Source: Sphingomonas sp. SORGH_AS_0950 (GTDB lineage Bacteria > Pseudomonadota > Alphaproteobacteria > Sphingomonadales > Sphingomonadaceae). From it: a stretch of DNA of 64,000 nt. The translations under genes and the position numbers were made by a program. The stretch covers positions 3,064,001 through 3,128,000 of the forward strand of contig NZ_JAUTAE010000001.1 of NCBI RefSeq assembly GCF_030818415.1, in the 5' to 3' direction. Position 1 is the stretch's first letter, and every line of letters starts with the position of its first letter. Under the pieces are notes generated by a model. It was given only the letters and a program-made list of their open reading frames with translations. It made no database searches and had not been told where the DNA came from. This document shows, in pieces, positions 52,339 through 62,247 of this stretch.

Positions 52339-52428
52339 TGATTCGGCGATCCCTGTGTCCCAGTTCTCGCCAGATTAACGGGGCCCGATCCGAAGTCACG
52401 CGCCAACCACTCGCCACCGCGAAACCAT

Positions 52429-53739
52429 TCAGCCGGTGGCGATTCCCCAGAGCAGGGTGAGGTTGAGGACGATGATCGTCGCCGCGATGATCCAGGCCAG
52501 AACGCGCAGCCAGACCGGGCTGGCGAACGGCCCCATCATGGCCTTGTTCGCGGTGAAGCGGACCAGCGGCACCACGGCGAAGGGCAGTTGCAGGCTGAGG
52601 ATCACCTGGCTGAGCACGAGGAGCCTGGTCGCCCCCGCCTGGCCGCTGGCGCCGACGACCAGCACGGCGGGAATGATCGCGAGGCCGCGGGTGATCAGCC
52701 GCCGCAGCCAGGGCGCGAGCCGGAGGTCGAGGAAGCCCTCCATCACGATCTGCCCCGCCAGCGTCCCCGTCACGGTCGAATTCTGGCCCGAGGCGAGCAG
52801 CGCCACGCCGAACACCACGCTCGCCGCGCCCGCACCCAGCATGGGGGCGAGCAGGCGATAGGCCTGGTCGATCTCGGCGACGTCGGTGCGGCCCGCGACA
52901 TGGAAGGTCGCCGCTGCCACGATCAGGATCGCGGCATTGATGAAGAAGGCGAAGAACAGCGCCACCGTGCTGTCGATCGTCGCCATCTTGATGGCGTCGC
53001 GCTTGCCCTCGGTCGTCAGGCCGAAGGCGCGGGTCTGCACCACCGAGGAATGGAGGTAGAGATTGTGCGGCATCACCGTCGCACCGAGGATGCCGATGGC
53101 GATGTACAGCATCGCCGGATCGGTCACGATCCGCGTCGTGGGCACGAACCCCGCCAGCACCGCGCCCGGATCGGGGCGCGAGGCGATCAGCTCATAGAGG
53201 AAGCAGCCGCCGATGATGAGGAGGAGCGCGATGATGAACGCCTCGACCTTGCGGAAGCCGTAACGCTGGAGCGCGAGGATCAGGAAGACGTCGAATCCGG
53301 TGATCAGCACGCCCCAGACCAGTGGCAGGTCGAACAGCAGTTGCAACGCGATGGCGGTGCCCAGCACCTCGGCCAGGTCGCAGGCGATGATCGCAATCTC
53401 GCAGAGCAGCCACAGGATGCGCGAGACCGGCTTGGAATAGGCCGCCCGGCACGCCTGCGCCAGGTCCAGCCCGGCGGCGATGCCCAGCCGCGCCGACAGC
53501 GCCTGGAGGATCATCGCCATGATGTTGGACAGCAGGATGACCGACAGCAGCGCATAGCCATAGGCCGATCCGCCCGCGATGTCGGTCGCCCAGTTGCCGG
53601 GGTCCATATAGCCGACCGCGACCAGATAGCCCGGCCCCGCAAAGGCGAACAGCCGCCGCAGGAAGGACGCACCTTCCGGGATGGCGATCGAGCGATGGCT
53701 TTCGGCAAGCGAGCGGGTGGCGGGCGTGGCTACGGTCAT
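52429..53739 (-). CDS. mntH: Nramp-family divalent metal transporter
   Basis: 436 aa with about 11 membrane helices. The metal-binding signatures [19 protein letters not shown] and [15 protein letters not shown] are both intact. It imports Mn2+ and related ions with protons. Lies on the same strand as glgP, 90 bp upstream, but is unrelated in function and probably has its own transcript. Confidence 0.92.
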   Translation of the reverse strand: MTVATPATRSLAESHRSIAIPEGASFLRRLFAFAGPGYLVAVGYMDPGNWATDIAGGSAYGYALLSVILLSNIMAMILQALSARLGIAAGLDLAQACRAAYSKPVSRILWLLCEIAIIACDLAEVLGTAIALQLLFDLPLVWGVLITGFDVFLILALQRYGFRKVEAFIIALLLIIGGCFLYELIASRPDPGAVLAGFVPTTRIVTDPAMLYIAIGILGATVMPHNLYLHSSVVQTRAFGLTTEGKRDAIKMATIDSTVALFFAFFINAAILIVAAATFHVAGRTDVAEIDQAYRLLAPMLGAGAASVVFGVALLASGQNSTVTGTLAGQIVMEGFLDLRLAPWLRRLITRGLAIIPAVLVVGASGQAGATRLLVLSQVILSLQLPFAVVPLVRFTANKAMMGPFASPVWLRVLAWIIAATIIVLNLTLLWGIATG

Positions 53740-53809
53740 CGACCTTCAGATGTGACGGAGTTTCCGCAACGCGACAACCCGCCAAAGCGTTGCGCGAGAT
53801 CAAGGCAGG

Positions 53810-53895
53810 GCCGTCATCCCGGCGAAGGCCGGGATCTGTGGCGATGATCGGATGTCCTCTCGAAAAGGCCCCAGCCTGCGCTGGGGCGACGGTCA
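53810..53895. repeat. Family E intergenic repeat
   Basis: gtcatcccggcgaaggccgggatc contains a CCCGGC-gaag-GCCGGG hairpin, and gccccagcctgcgctggggc contains a second one. The unit lies between mntH and the end of ubiA. It resembles a motif seen between genes in other alphaproteobacteria. Confidence 0.55.
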
Positions 53896-54807
53896 GCCTG
53901 TGCTCCCCACCACCGCACAGGCCAGCGCCATCAGCAGCCCGGCGAAGCGGTTCGAGCGGAACCGGTACAGCGCCCCGGCCCCATCATCGGGCGTCAGCGT
54001 CGCGACCTGCCATCCCAAATGCAGCGCGACAGGCGCCAGCGCGGCGACCGCCAGCACGTCCGGCCGCACCAGCCAGATCGCTCCCGCCCAGCACAGCAGC
54101 GCCACCGCATAGAAGGCGCCCACGCCCGGCTTCACATAGGCCCCCATGCGCAGCGCCGAGGAGCGCACGCCGATCAGCGCATCGTCCTCGCGGTCCTGCA
54201 GCGCATAGATGGTGTCATAGCCGATCACCCAGGCGATCGACCCGGCATAGAGCAGCCAGAGCGGCGCGGAGAGCGCGCCCGCCACCTCGGCCCAGCCGAC
54301 CAGCGCGGCCCAGCTGAACACCATGCCCAGCCAGGCCTGCGGCCACCAGGTGATCCGCTTCATGAAGGGATAGGCGGCGACGGGCGCCAGGCTGGCGAGC
54401 GCGACGAGGGCGGCCAGCGGGCGCAGCTGCACCAGCACGACCAGCCCGATCAGGCAGAGCGCGACCAGCCAGATCGCGGCCAGCTTCACCGATACCAGGC
54501 CGGAGGGGATGGGCCGCGCGCGGGTTCGGGCGACCTGCGCGTCCAGATCGCGGTCGACAATGTCGTTGAAGACGCACCCTGCGCCGCGCATCGCGATCGA
54601 TCCCAGCAGGAACCACAGGATCAGCGGCCAGCGATCCGGCAGGCCGCCCGCCAGCGCGATCGCCCAGACGCCGGGCCAGAACAACAGCCACCAGCCGATC
54701 GGCCGGTCGAACCTGGCCAGCAGCGCCAGCCCGCGCAGGCGGGGCGGCAATCGCCCGACCAGTCCCTTATGTTCGCTATCGGGTACGATCTCGATGGTCA
54801 TTCGCAT
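53893..54807 (-). CDS. ubiA: 4-hydroxybenzoate polyprenyltransferase
   Basis: 304 aa membrane prenyltransferase with about nine helices. The two aspartate-rich motifs, NDIVDRDLD and ALQDREDD, bind the Mg-diphosphate of the isoprenoid donor. It attaches the polyprenyl tail to 4-hydroxybenzoate in ubiquinone synthesis. A second Met two codons in is an alternative start. Confidence 0.92.
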   Translation of the reverse strand: MRMTIEIVPDSEHKGLVGRLPPRLRGLALLARFDRPIGWWLLFWPGVWAIALAGGLPDRWPLILWFLLGSIAMRGAGCVFNDIVDRDLDAQVARTRARPIPSGLVSVKLAAIWLVALCLIGLVVLVQLRPLAALVALASLAPVAAYPFMKRITWWPQAWLGMVFSWAALVGWAEVAGALSAPLWLLYAGSIAWVIGYDTIYALQDREDDALIGVRSSALRMGAYVKPGVGAFYAVALLCWAGAIWLVRPDVLAVAALAPVALHLGWQVATLTPDDGAGALYRFRSNRFAGLLMALACAVVGSTG

Positions 54808-54887
54808 CGCCTATGGGGGCGACCCGTGGCGTGCAAGCCCGTTCGCGGCTATCCTGCGTCCGTGATCCTCCCGCCATCTTCCGTTTC

Positions 54888-55034
54888 ATGATTGGCCTGT
54901 CGGTCGCCGTCGGCCGCTTCGTCGAGGCCCTGTTCTGGGCGATCCTGCGCGTGGCGGGGATGGTGGGCGGCGTCGTACTGGCCGTGGCGCTCGCCCTCGC
55001 GCTGGCCTGGTGGCTGATCCGGCGGCGGCGCTAG
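54888..55034 (+). CDS. Very small membrane protein (uncertain)
   Basis: 48 aa: MIGLSVAVGRFVEALFWAIL, then GMVGGVVLAVALALALAWWL and an Arg tail (IRRRR). Two hydrophobic segments. No family recognised and no clear Shine-Dalgarno. It sits just before a 42-bp perfect palindrome. Possibly real, possibly chance. Confidence 0.4.
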   Translation: MIGLSVAVGRFVEALFWAILRVAGMVGGVVLAVALALALAWWLIRRRR

Positions 55035-55042
55035 GACCGATC

Positions 55043-55084
55043 CCTTCCTTCCCTCTCCCCTGGACAGGGGAGAGGGAAGGAAGG
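55043..55084. repeat. 42-bp perfect palindrome (family D core)
   Basis: Twenty-base arms, CCTTCCTTCCCTCTCCCCTG and CAGGGGAGAGGGAAGGAAGG, around a two-base centre (GA). The CCTCTCCCCT core is shared with 35741-35942, and gaatgtcgatccgcc follows in both cases. It lies between converging genes and may terminate both. Confidence 0.85.
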
Positions 55085-55105
55085 CATTGCTGAATGTCGA
55101 TCCGC

Positions 55106-56113
55106 CTAGGCCGCCAGCGTCGCCAGTTGCGAGCGGACGATGTCGAGGCTCTGCTGCGCCAGATGGCTGCCGCGCCCGGCGACGCTGCCGTCCAGGTCGG
55201 GGCGCTCGCCGATGGCCAGACAGCGTTCCCATGCGCTTTGCGCCAAAGGCAGCCAATGGCCGATCGCCTGTGCCGGATCGGCCATCGCCTGGTCGAACAG
55301 CACATCCCCCAGCACATAGAAATAATCGGGCGACTCGGGCCATTGTCCGAATTCGGCATCGGCCAGCGCCACCGCATCGGGGAGCCGCCCCGCGCAGGAG
55401 AGGAGCGGGATGGCGGCGGTGACCAGGGCGTGCCGCCAACCCGCCTCGCGCGGAGCCGTCGCCAGCGCGCGCATCACGTAATCGCATGCCATCGGCAGGT
55501 CGCGACGCGCCTGGGCCTCCATGCCGAACTGGAACATCAGATAGGGGTTGTTGGGCTGCTCGGCGAGTTCGCGCAGCAGCAGCGCATAGTTGCGGTCGCG
55601 CTTCCTGACCTTCTGGGCGGCAAGATAGCCGTCATGGCCGATGTGCAGCGGGATGCGCGCCTGGGGGGCGAGGGAGACGACCTGTTCATGGACCCGCCCC
55701 TCGTAACGGGCACCGCGCGGCAGCAATCGCGGAATCCAGCAGCGCGTCGGGTCGGCGCTGCCCTCCACGGCATTCTCGATACAGGCAAAGCCCAGCCGCG
55801 GCGGCCCGGCGCACCAGCGGCGCAGCCGCTTGCCGCCATCGCGAATCCACTCGTCGGCGTCGAGCACCAGGTTCCAGTCGGCATCGGCCAGGTCCAGCAC
55901 ATGGTTGCGCGCGGCGGCGAAGTCGTCGGGCCAGGGCAGGTGATGTACCTCGGCCCCCGCCGCCTGCGCGATGGCGACGGTGTCGTCGGTCGACCCGGTG
56001 TCGAGCACCACCATGCGGTCGACCCAGGGGGCGATGCTCGACAGGCAGCGGGCGATGCAGCGTGCCTCGTTGCGGGCGATCAGCGTCGCGGCGATCCGCG
56101 GGGAGGAAGGCAT
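55106..56113 (-). CDS. Family 2 glycosyltransferase with C-terminal helical repeats
   Basis: 335 aa. The GT2 N-terminus ATLIARNEARCIARCLSSI and VVLDTGSTDDTVAIA are followed by the metal site LVLDADEW. The second half (about 190-335) is helical and TPR-like (LLLRELAEQPNNPYLMFQFG). No transmembrane helix is obvious, so it is cytosolic or peripheral. The acceptor is unknown; neighbours do not define a polysaccharide cluster. Confidence 0.85.
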   Translation of the reverse strand: MPSSPRIAATLIARNEARCIARCLSSIAPWVDRMVVLDTGSTDDTVAIAQAAGAEVHHLPWPDDFAAARNHVLDLADADWNLVLDADEWIRDGGKRLRRWCAGPPRLGFACIENAVEGSADPTRCWIPRLLPRGARYEGRVHEQVVSLAPQARIPLHIGHDGYLAAQKVRKRDRNYALLLRELAEQPNNPYLMFQFGMEAQARRDLPMACDYVMRALATAPREAGWRHALVTAAIPLLSCAGRLPDAVALADAEFGQWPESPDYFYVLGDVLFDQAMADPAQAIGHWLPLAQSAWERCLAIGERPDLDGSVAGRGSHLAQQSLDIVRSQLATLAA

Positions 56114-56238
56114 TGGGGTCGGTCCTCGATGAGGGCGTTTGCCGGGATAAAGCCATGCCTTGGTAAAGATCGGCCTAAGAGGCGGCCCGAAAACGTCCCG
56201 TGGTCACGCGTCCGGGGCACCGGCCCGCGCGCCGCCGC

Positions 56239-57006
56239 CTATCGTGCCAGCCGACCATCCTCCAGCGCGGCCATGTCGAACGCGAACAGCAGTTCGGGGT
56301 CAGGCGCGTCGACCGTGTCGGCGATTTTGGCGGGCGCGATGCGGTGGAGGATGTGGCGGATGATCGCGATCCGCGCGTCCTTCTTGTCGTCGGCGCGCAC
56401 CACATGCCACGGTGCGAAGGGGGTGTGGGTGCGGGTCAGCATCGTGTCGCGCGCCGCCGAATATTCGGCCCATTTGGCCTGTGCGACCTTGTCCATGTCG
56501 GACACCTTCAGCGCCTTGAGCGGATCGGTCCGCCGGGCCTCCAGCCGTTCCGCCTGCTCCTTCTTCGAGATGTCGAGCCAGATCTTGACCAGCCGGATGC
56601 CGCTTTCGACCAGCATCCGTTCGAAATCGGGCGCGTCGCGCAGGAACGCCTCCTGCTCGGTGGCGGTGGAAAAGCCCATCACGACCTCGACGCCGGCGCG
56701 GTTGTACCAGCTGCGGTTGAAGATCACGATCTCGCCCGCTGCGGGCAGATGCGCGACATAGCGCTGGAAATACCATTGGGTGCGTTCGCGATCGGACGGC
56801 TTGGGCAGCGCGACGACGCGGGTCGCGCGGACCGAGAGATGTTCGGTGATCCGCTTGATCGTCCCGTCCTTGCCCGCGCCGTCGCGGCCCTCCAGCACGA
56901 TGACGACGCGCTCGTCCGATTGGGCGTCCGAACCCGTCATCGCCATCTGGGTGCGGACCAGCGCCAGTTGCAGCGCTTCGAGTTCTTCCTGGTAATGCTT
57001 GCCCAT
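56239..57006 (-). CDS. ppk2: Polyphosphate kinase 2
   Basis: 255 aa. The PPK2 fold has Walker A GRDGAGKDGTIKRI, the lid segment FNRSWYNRAGVE and a Walker B-like KIWLDISKKEQ. It transfers phosphate between polyphosphate and nucleoside di- or monophosphates. ATG 57006 has a strong GGAGG upstream. Single-domain PPK2s of about 250-300 aa generally phosphorylate NDPs; class is inferred from length. Confidence 0.92.
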   Translation of the reverse strand: MGKHYQEELEALQLALVRTQMAMTGSDAQSDERVVIVLEGRDGAGKDGTIKRITEHLSVRATRVVALPKPSDRERTQWYFQRYVAHLPAAGEIVIFNRSWYNRAGVEVVMGFSTATEQEAFLRDAPDFERMLVESGIRLVKIWLDISKKEQAERLEARRTDPLKALKVSDMDKVAQAKWAEYSAARDTMLTRTHTPFAPWHVVRADDKKDARIAIIRHILHRIAPAKIADTVDAPDPELLFAFDMAALEDGRLAR

Positions 57007-57083
57007 TCGTGCCTCCTTGGCATGAAGAAACACCCGAAACCGCAAAAGTGGCAAGCCGCGCGCGAGCCGTGTAAGCGGACCCC

Positions 57084-57827
57084 ATGCCCGCTACTCCCGC
57101 CTGGCCGCCGCAATCCACGCCCCGCCTGTTCGTCGACCAGATGCTGGCCGAGGGGCCGATCCGCATCGACGGACCCGCCGCGCATTATCTGGTCTCGGTG
57201 ATGCGCACCAAGGTCGGCGATCCGGTCAAGCTGTTCGACGACCGGACCGGCGAATGGCTGGGCGTTGCGGCCTCGGTGGGCAAGCGTGACCTGACGCTGG
57301 ACGTGACCGAGATGTTCCGCGCGCGCGAGGCTGTGCCCGATCTGTGGCTGTGCGCCGCGCCGCTGAAGAAGGGGCGGGTCGACTGGCTGGCCGAAAAGGC
57401 GTGCGAACTGGGCGTGGCGCGGCTGGTCCCCGTCGTCACCCGCCGCACCGTGGTCGACAAGCCCAATACCGAGCGGCTGCGCGCGCACATGATCGAGGCG
57501 GCCGAGCAATGCGGCCGCACCGCGCTTCCGCAAGTCGCCGAGCCGGTGAAGCTGCCCGCGCTGCTGCGCGACTGGCCCGAAGGTCGCGCGCTGTTCTTCG
57601 CCGACGAGACGGGCGGCGTGCCCGCGCTGGAGGCGATGCGCGCGCATGACGGCCCGGCGGCGATCCTGATCGGGCCGGAGGGCGGCTTCGACGCCGAGGA
57701 ACGCGCGGCGATCCGCGCGCATCCGGGCGCGATCGGCATCGGCCTGGGGCCGCGTATCCTGCGCGCCGACACGGCGGCGGCGGCGGCGGTGTCCCTCTGG
57801 ATGGCGGCGGCGGGCGACTGGCGTTGA
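57084..57827 (+). CDS. rsmE: 16S rRNA m3U1498 methyltransferase
   Basis: 247 aa SPOUT enzyme. An N-terminal PUA-like domain, then ILIGPEGGFDAEERA and LGPRILRADTAAAA, the diagnostic RsmE motifs. It methylates U1498 of 16S rRNA. Followed by gshA after 45 bp. Confidence 0.93.
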   Translation: MPATPAWPPQSTPRLFVDQMLAEGPIRIDGPAAHYLVSVMRTKVGDPVKLFDDRTGEWLGVAASVGKRDLTLDVTEMFRAREAVPDLWLCAAPLKKGRVDWLAEKACELGVARLVPVVTRRTVVDKPNTERLRAHMIEAAEQCGRTALPQVAEPVKLPALLRDWPEGRALFFADETGGVPALEAMRAHDGPAAILIGPEGGFDAEERAAIRAHPGAIGIGLGPRILRADTAAAAAVSLWMAAAGDWR

Positions 57828-57872
57828 TTCAGCCTATGGCGTCTCCGCGCGCGCCCGCGTAAGGCGCGGTTC

Positions 57873-59246
57873 ATGAGCACCAAGACCGCGAGCACCGCCA
57901 AGGGCGCCATCATCGAGTCGCGCGATCAGCTGATCGCAAGCTTTGCCCGCGGCGAGAAGCCGAGCGACCGCTGGCGGATCGGCACCGAGCACGAGAAGTT
58001 CGTCTATGCGCTGGGCGATCATCACGCCCCCTCCTATGACGAGGCGTCGGGCATCCGCGCGCTGCTGGGCCAGCTCGAACAATATGGCTGGGCCCCGGTC
58101 CTCGAGGGCGGCAACGTCATCGCGCTGACCGGCGCCGACGGCTCGATCAGCCTGGAGCCCGCCGGGCAGTTCGAGCTGTCGGGCGCGCCGCTCGACAATC
58201 TGCACCAAACCTGTGCCGAGACGGGCCGCCACCTGCAACAGGTGAAGGCGGCGGGCGACACGCTGGGCCTGGGCTTTCTGGGGCTGGGCATGTGGCCGGA
58301 CAAGACCCGCGCCGAGCTGCCGATCATGCCCAAGGGGCGCTATGCGATCATGCTGCGCCACATGCCGCGCGTCGGCTCGCTCGGGCTGGACATGATGCTG
58401 CGGACCTCGACCATCCAGGTGAACCTGGATTACGCGTCCGAGGCCGACATGGTGAAGAAGTTCCGCGTCGGGCTGGCGTTGCAGCCGCTGGCAACCGCGC
58501 TGTTCGCCAACTCGCCCTTCACGGAAGGGAAGCCCAACGGCAAGCTGTCCTTCCGCAGCCATATCTGGTCGGACACCGACCCCGCGCGCACCGGCATGCT
58601 GCCCTTCGTGTTCGAGGACGGGTTCGGCTATGAGCGCTATGCCGACTATGCGCTCGATGTGCCGATGTACTTCGTCTACCGCGACGGAAAATATATCGAC
58701 GCGGCCGGGCTGTCCTTCCGCGACTTCCTGAAGGGCGAGCTGTCGGTCCTGCCGGGCGAGCGGCCGACGATCGACGACTGGAACGATCATCTGTCGACCG
58801 CCTTTCCCGAGGTGCGGTTGAAGACCTTCCTCGAGATGCGCGGGGCCGATGGCGGTCCCTGGAACCGCATCTGCGCGCTGCCCGCGCTGTGGGTCGGATT
58901 GCTGTACGACGATGCGGCGCTCGATGCCGCCTGGGATCTGGTCAAGGGCTGGTCGCTGGACGAGCGGCAGGCGCTGCGCGACGCGGTGCCCGAGCTGGCG
59001 CTGGATGCCCCGCTGCCGGGCGGCGGGCGGCTGCGCGACATTGCGGGCGAAGTGCTCGACATCGCCCATGCCGGGCTGGCGGCGCGCGGGCGGCTGAACG
59101 GGGCGGGGGATAACGAGACCGGCTTCCTCGACCCGCTGCGCGAGATCGTCCGCTCGGGCAAGGTGCCCGCGCAGGTGCTGCTCGATCGCTATCACGGCGA
59201 ATGGGGCGGGGACATCTCGCGGGTCTATGGCGAGGCGAGCTTCTGA
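57873..59246 (+). CDS. gshA: Glutamate-cysteine ligase, plant/alphaproteobacterial type
   Basis: 457 aa. WRIGTEHEKFVYALG, the EGGNVIALTGADGSISLEPA region and MLRTSTIQVNLDYASEADM are typical of the class of glutamate-cysteine ligases shared by plants and alphaproteobacteria. It makes gamma-glutamylcysteine, the first step of glutathione synthesis, which supplies GloA/GloB and other enzymes. It lies directly behind rsmE, and a family A repeat pair follows the stop. Confidence 0.94.
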   Translation: MSTKTASTAKGAIIESRDQLIASFARGEKPSDRWRIGTEHEKFVYALGDHHAPSYDEASGIRALLGQLEQYGWAPVLEGGNVIALTGADGSISLEPAGQFELSGAPLDNLHQTCAETGRHLQQVKAAGDTLGLGFLGLGMWPDKTRAELPIMPKGRYAIMLRHMPRVGSLGLDMMLRTSTIQVNLDYASEADMVKKFRVGLALQPLATALFANSPFTEGKPNGKLSFRSHIWSDTDPARTGMLPFVFEDGFGYERYADYALDVPMYFVYRDGKYIDAAGLSFRDFLKGELSVLPGERPTIDDWNDHLSTAFPEVRLKTFLEMRGADGGPWNRICALPALWVGLLYDDAALDAAWDLVKGWSLDERQALRDAVPELALDAPLPGGGRLRDIAGEVLDIAHAGLAARGRLNGAGDNETGFLDPLREIVRSGKVPAQVLLDRYHGEWGGDISRVYGEASF

Positions 59247-59260
59247 GGGAGTCGCCTGGG

Positions 59261-59330
59261 CTTCGACTTCGCTCAGCCTGAACGGATCATAGGGGAAAAC
59301 CTCCGTTCAGTCTGAGCGAAGTCGGAGGCC
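59261..59330. repeat. Family A inverted pair after gshA
   Basis: CTTCGACTTCGCTCAGCCTG then aacgg (59261-59285) faces CCGTTCAGTCTGAGCGAAG then tcggaggcc (59303-59330). The arms can pair over about 25 bases across a 17-nt loop, 15 bp after the gshA stop and just before the convergent gene. It may terminate both. Confidence 0.8.
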
Positions 59331-59336
59331 AAGGGC

Positions 59337-60605
59337 TCAACCCCGCCCCGAAACCCACCGAAAGAAACGCGGCACCAGCCCGTACCGCGCCATCCAGTCA
59401 TCATAATCCCGATACGCCGGATCGGCCGACAGATGCCGCTCCTCGGTCTTCGCGCGCCAATAATAGATCCCGCTGACCACGCCGAGCAGCAGCGTGCTGC
59501 GCATCGCATCCCCCCAGCTTCCGGTCGACAGGACGGGCACGGTCGCGATCCACCAGAAGATGTTCTTCGACAGATAGGCCGGATGCCGCGACACCGCATA
59601 GGGGCCATGGGTCAGGATGCCCCGGTGCGTCAGGTTGGAGAAGCGAAGCCCGAACGCCACCGTCGCCCAGGCATAGATGGCGGTCAGCGCCACCAGCACT
59701 GCACCGATCGCGGCCAGCACCACCGGATGCCCGGCGAACCAATGGCTCCACGGCGCGGTGCCGGGTCGATAGTCGAGCGGTCCGCCATCGGTCATCAGGA
59801 TCGTCGGCGGGTAGCAGATCAGCGCCGCCATCCACGCCGCCGCATAGGGATTGGCCGAGCGGATATGCGCATCGAGCGGTCGCATGGTCAGCATATAACC
59901 GACCGTCGCAAAGGCCACGTCGATCAGGAACATCAGCGTGATCAGCCAGTTGGCCAGCGCCACCGGATCGCGCATCAGGGTCGGCAGGTCGCCGTCGACA
60001 AAGGCGGCAAATCCCCCCGGCACCACCCCGAGCATGAAGGCCAGGAAAAAGGTCTTCACCCCCCAGGCACGCAGATGCGCATGGATCGCCTGCGGCTCGG
60101 CGCCCTTCTGCCCGGTTAGCCAGGCCCCCAGGCTCCAAGCGCCGTCCCTGGGCTCGACCAGCCGCCGGTCTAGCCACAGGACATAGGGGATCGACCCCAG
60201 GAACAGCACGGGCGCCAGCCATCCCAGGCACCACATGGCAAAGGCGAAGCTGCCCTGCCAATAGAAGCGGAACGTCATGTAGATCAGCGCGATACCCGCA
60301 AAGGTCGCCCAGAAACCGGCCAGCTTGGTCAGGCTGATGTCCAGCGTCTCGCGGGGCTGGCGTGGATTGGCCCAGTCGATCCCGGTCGAGGGGTTGCGAT
60401 GCACCCGGTCGACCAGCAGCGACCACAGGATCATCGGCACCGCCACGGCGACCAGATGGGTCAGCGCGGCATAGGGCCCGTCGAGATGGCGGTAATAGGC
60501 AAAGCCGAGCCAGGCCAGCGATCCCGCCAGCCCCGCCAGCCCCACACCATGTCCGACCGCCGAGGCGGGGCGGGGCGGGCGGGGCGGGGCGGCGACTTCG
60601 GACAT
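59337..60605 (-). CDS. Integral membrane methyltransferase, ICMT/PEMT-like
   Basis: 422 aa with about nine to ten hydrophobic segments. The C-terminal part carries the isoprenylcysteine/phospholipid methyltransferase signature: GPYAVSRHPAYLSKNIFWWI and EERHLSADPAYRDYDDWM, where SAM would bind. The N-terminal half has additional helices of unknown role. Its substrate is unknown. Confidence 0.8.
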   Translation of the reverse strand: MSEVAAPPRPPRPASAVGHGVGLAGLAGSLAWLGFAYYRHLDGPYAALTHLVAVAVPMILWSLLVDRVHRNPSTGIDWANPRQPRETLDISLTKLAGFWATFAGIALIYMTFRFYWQGSFAFAMWCLGWLAPVLFLGSIPYVLWLDRRLVEPRDGAWSLGAWLTGQKGAEPQAIHAHLRAWGVKTFFLAFMLGVVPGGFAAFVDGDLPTLMRDPVALANWLITLMFLIDVAFATVGYMLTMRPLDAHIRSANPYAAAWMAALICYPPTILMTDGGPLDYRPGTAPWSHWFAGHPVVLAAIGAVLVALTAIYAWATVAFGLRFSNLTHRGILTHGPYAVSRHPAYLSKNIFWWIATVPVLSTGSWGDAMRSTLLLGVVSGIYYWRAKTEERHLSADPAYRDYDDWMARYGLVPRFFRWVSGRG

Positions 60606-60643
60606 CAGGCGGGCACCCCTAGCGCAATTTGGTAAGCGAGGCG

Positions 60644-61108
60644 TTAGGCCGGATCGACCTCGGGCTCCGTTTCCAGGATTCGCCGGATTTCATCCTGTTC
60701 GATCCCGAACGCCGCGGCCAGTCCGCCCAGCGACGCGCCCCGCTTGGCCAGTTCGCGAATCCGCCCCTCATCGACCAGCGTGGCATAGCCGCGCGTGTCG
60801 CGTTGCTCGCGCACCACGTCCTTGCGACCCGAGGTGCGGTGACGCTTGGCGGCGGCGGCGTGCGGGTCGCGCGCGGCGGCGGCCATTTCCTGCTCGCGCC
60901 GGGCGGTCCGCTCGGCCTCGCGCGCGGCCGTGTCGCGCACGCGATTGGCCATGCGGGCCTCCATCCGGTCGGCCATAATCGCGGCCCGCTCGCCCGCCCG
61001 GGCTTCGCGCGCCTTCGCACGGGCGGCGGCCCGTTCCTCCAGACTGTCGTTCGTGCGCACGCGCAATCCGCCGCGCGGTGGGGACACGCCCCAGCTGTCA
61101 TCGACCAA
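60644..61108 (-). CDS. Charged hypothetical protein with a C-terminal HTH-like segment
   Basis: 154 aa. The N-terminal two thirds is very rich in Arg, Ala and Glu (ERAAARAKAREARAGERAA, RDTAAREAERTARREQEM), likely helical or disordered. The C-terminus (about 110-150) reads VDEGRIRELAKRGASLGGLA then AAFGIEQDEIRRILE, resembling a resolvase-type helix-turn-helix. Function unknown; DNA binding is an inference. Confidence 0.65.
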   Translation of the reverse strand: MVDDSWGVSPPRGGLRVRTNDSLEERAAARAKAREARAGERAAIMADRMEARMANRVRDTAAREAERTARREQEMAAAARDPHAAAAKRHRTSGRKDVVREQRDTRGYATLVDEGRIRELAKRGASLGGLAAAFGIEQDEIRRILETEPEVDPA

Positions 61109-61268
61109 GATTCAGGCTTTCTACCATCATATCCGCGCCCGGCTCTATAGCGCCACGCCCCCGTCGTGCCAGTCCCGATCGGCGAACCCGTAACGGCAGG
61201 GCGCGACGAGGCAACCGCAACGCGATCCGCTTGTTATCTCCGATAATAATCCAGGATGGGAGGATGCG

Positions 61269-61472
61269 ATGGACCCGATGTTCGACCCGGATCTGATCGA
61301 ATATATGGACGATGCGACCCTGCTGACCGCGCTGGCCACCATAACGGTCGCGCCGGAGCGCGGCGACCGCACCGTCATCCTCGCCGAGATCGCCCGGCGC
61401 GACCTTGGGCCGCTGACGGTCGCGCGCGACCCGGCACCGACCACGCCGATGATCGCCCAACTGCGCGCCTGA
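61269..61472 (+). CDS. Small hypothetical protein
   Basis: 67 aa: MDPMFDPDLIEYMDDATLLT..., acidic then TVAPERGDRTVILAEIARRD. No membrane segment, no family. GGGAGGATGCG just before the ATG is a good Shine-Dalgarno. It is between a minus-strand hypothetical gene and trmB. Confidence 0.6.
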   Translation: MDPMFDPDLIEYMDDATLLTALATITVAPERGDRTVILAEIARRDLGPLTVARDPAPTTPMIAQLRA

Positions 61473-61502
61473 CCGCCCAGGGCCATCAGGCGCGCGCCGC
61501 CG

Positions 61503-62183
61503 TCACTGGCGGATATACCGGAAATACCACACCTCATGCCCCTGCCGCCGGGCCTTGCGCTCGTAACGGGTTTCGGGCCAGTCGGCGGGGCGGGTGAGGA
61601 AGTCGGCGGGGGTTCGCGCCTGCCAGGTGAAGTCGGCCCGCGCGTTCATGATCATCATCGACCAGTGGCAATAGGTCGGATCGTCGGTGCCCAGCCGGAA
61701 TTCGCCGCCCGATTTCAGCTTGCGGGCGATGGTGTCGAGCGGACCGTGGTTCATCATCCGGCGCTTGGCGTGGCGCGCCTTGGGCCAGGGATCGGGATGG
61801 AGCAGGTAGACGCGGTCGAGGCTGGCATCGGGCAGCCGCTCGATCACCTCCAGCGCGTCGCCCATGTGCAGGCGGACATTGGTCAGGTCGCGGTCGCGGA
61901 TATGGCCCAGCGCGCCGACCACCCCGTTCAGGAACGGCTCGCAGCCGATGAAGCCGGTGCCCGGCGTCGCCTCGGCCTGGCCCGCCAGATGCTCGCCCGC
62001 GCCGAAGCCGATCTCGACCTGGAGCGGGCGCGCGTCGCCGAACAGCCGCACGGCGTCGAGCGGGCCGTCCTCAGGCACGCTGAGGGTGGGCAGCATGTCC
62101 TCGACCAGCGCGGCCTGACCTTGGCGCAGCTTATGGCCCTGTCGCCGGCCATAGAGGCGGCGGATCGTCGTCGGATCGTTCAT
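61503..62183 (-). CDS. trmB: tRNA (guanine-N7-)-methyltransferase
   Basis: 226 aa. SAM-binding VEIGFGAGEHLAGQA, GCEPFLNGVVGAL and the catalytic LLHPDPWPKARHAKRR are present. It methylates G46 of tRNA. Full length for the family. Confidence 0.94.
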   Translation of the reverse strand: MNDPTTIRRLYGRRQGHKLRQGQAALVEDMLPTLSVPEDGPLDAVRLFGDARPLQVEIGFGAGEHLAGQAEATPGTGFIGCEPFLNGVVGALGHIRDRDLTNVRLHMGDALEVIERLPDASLDRVYLLHPDPWPKARHAKRRMMNHGPLDTIARKLKSGGEFRLGTDDPTYCHWSMMIMNARADFTWQARTPADFLTRPADWPETRYERKARRQGHEVWYFRYIRQ

Positions 62184-62247
62184 CGCGCGCCCTTAGCGCG
62201 GGGAGGGGGCGGGAGCCAAGACCGTGCGCGCGCGTTGCTGGCGGGGA

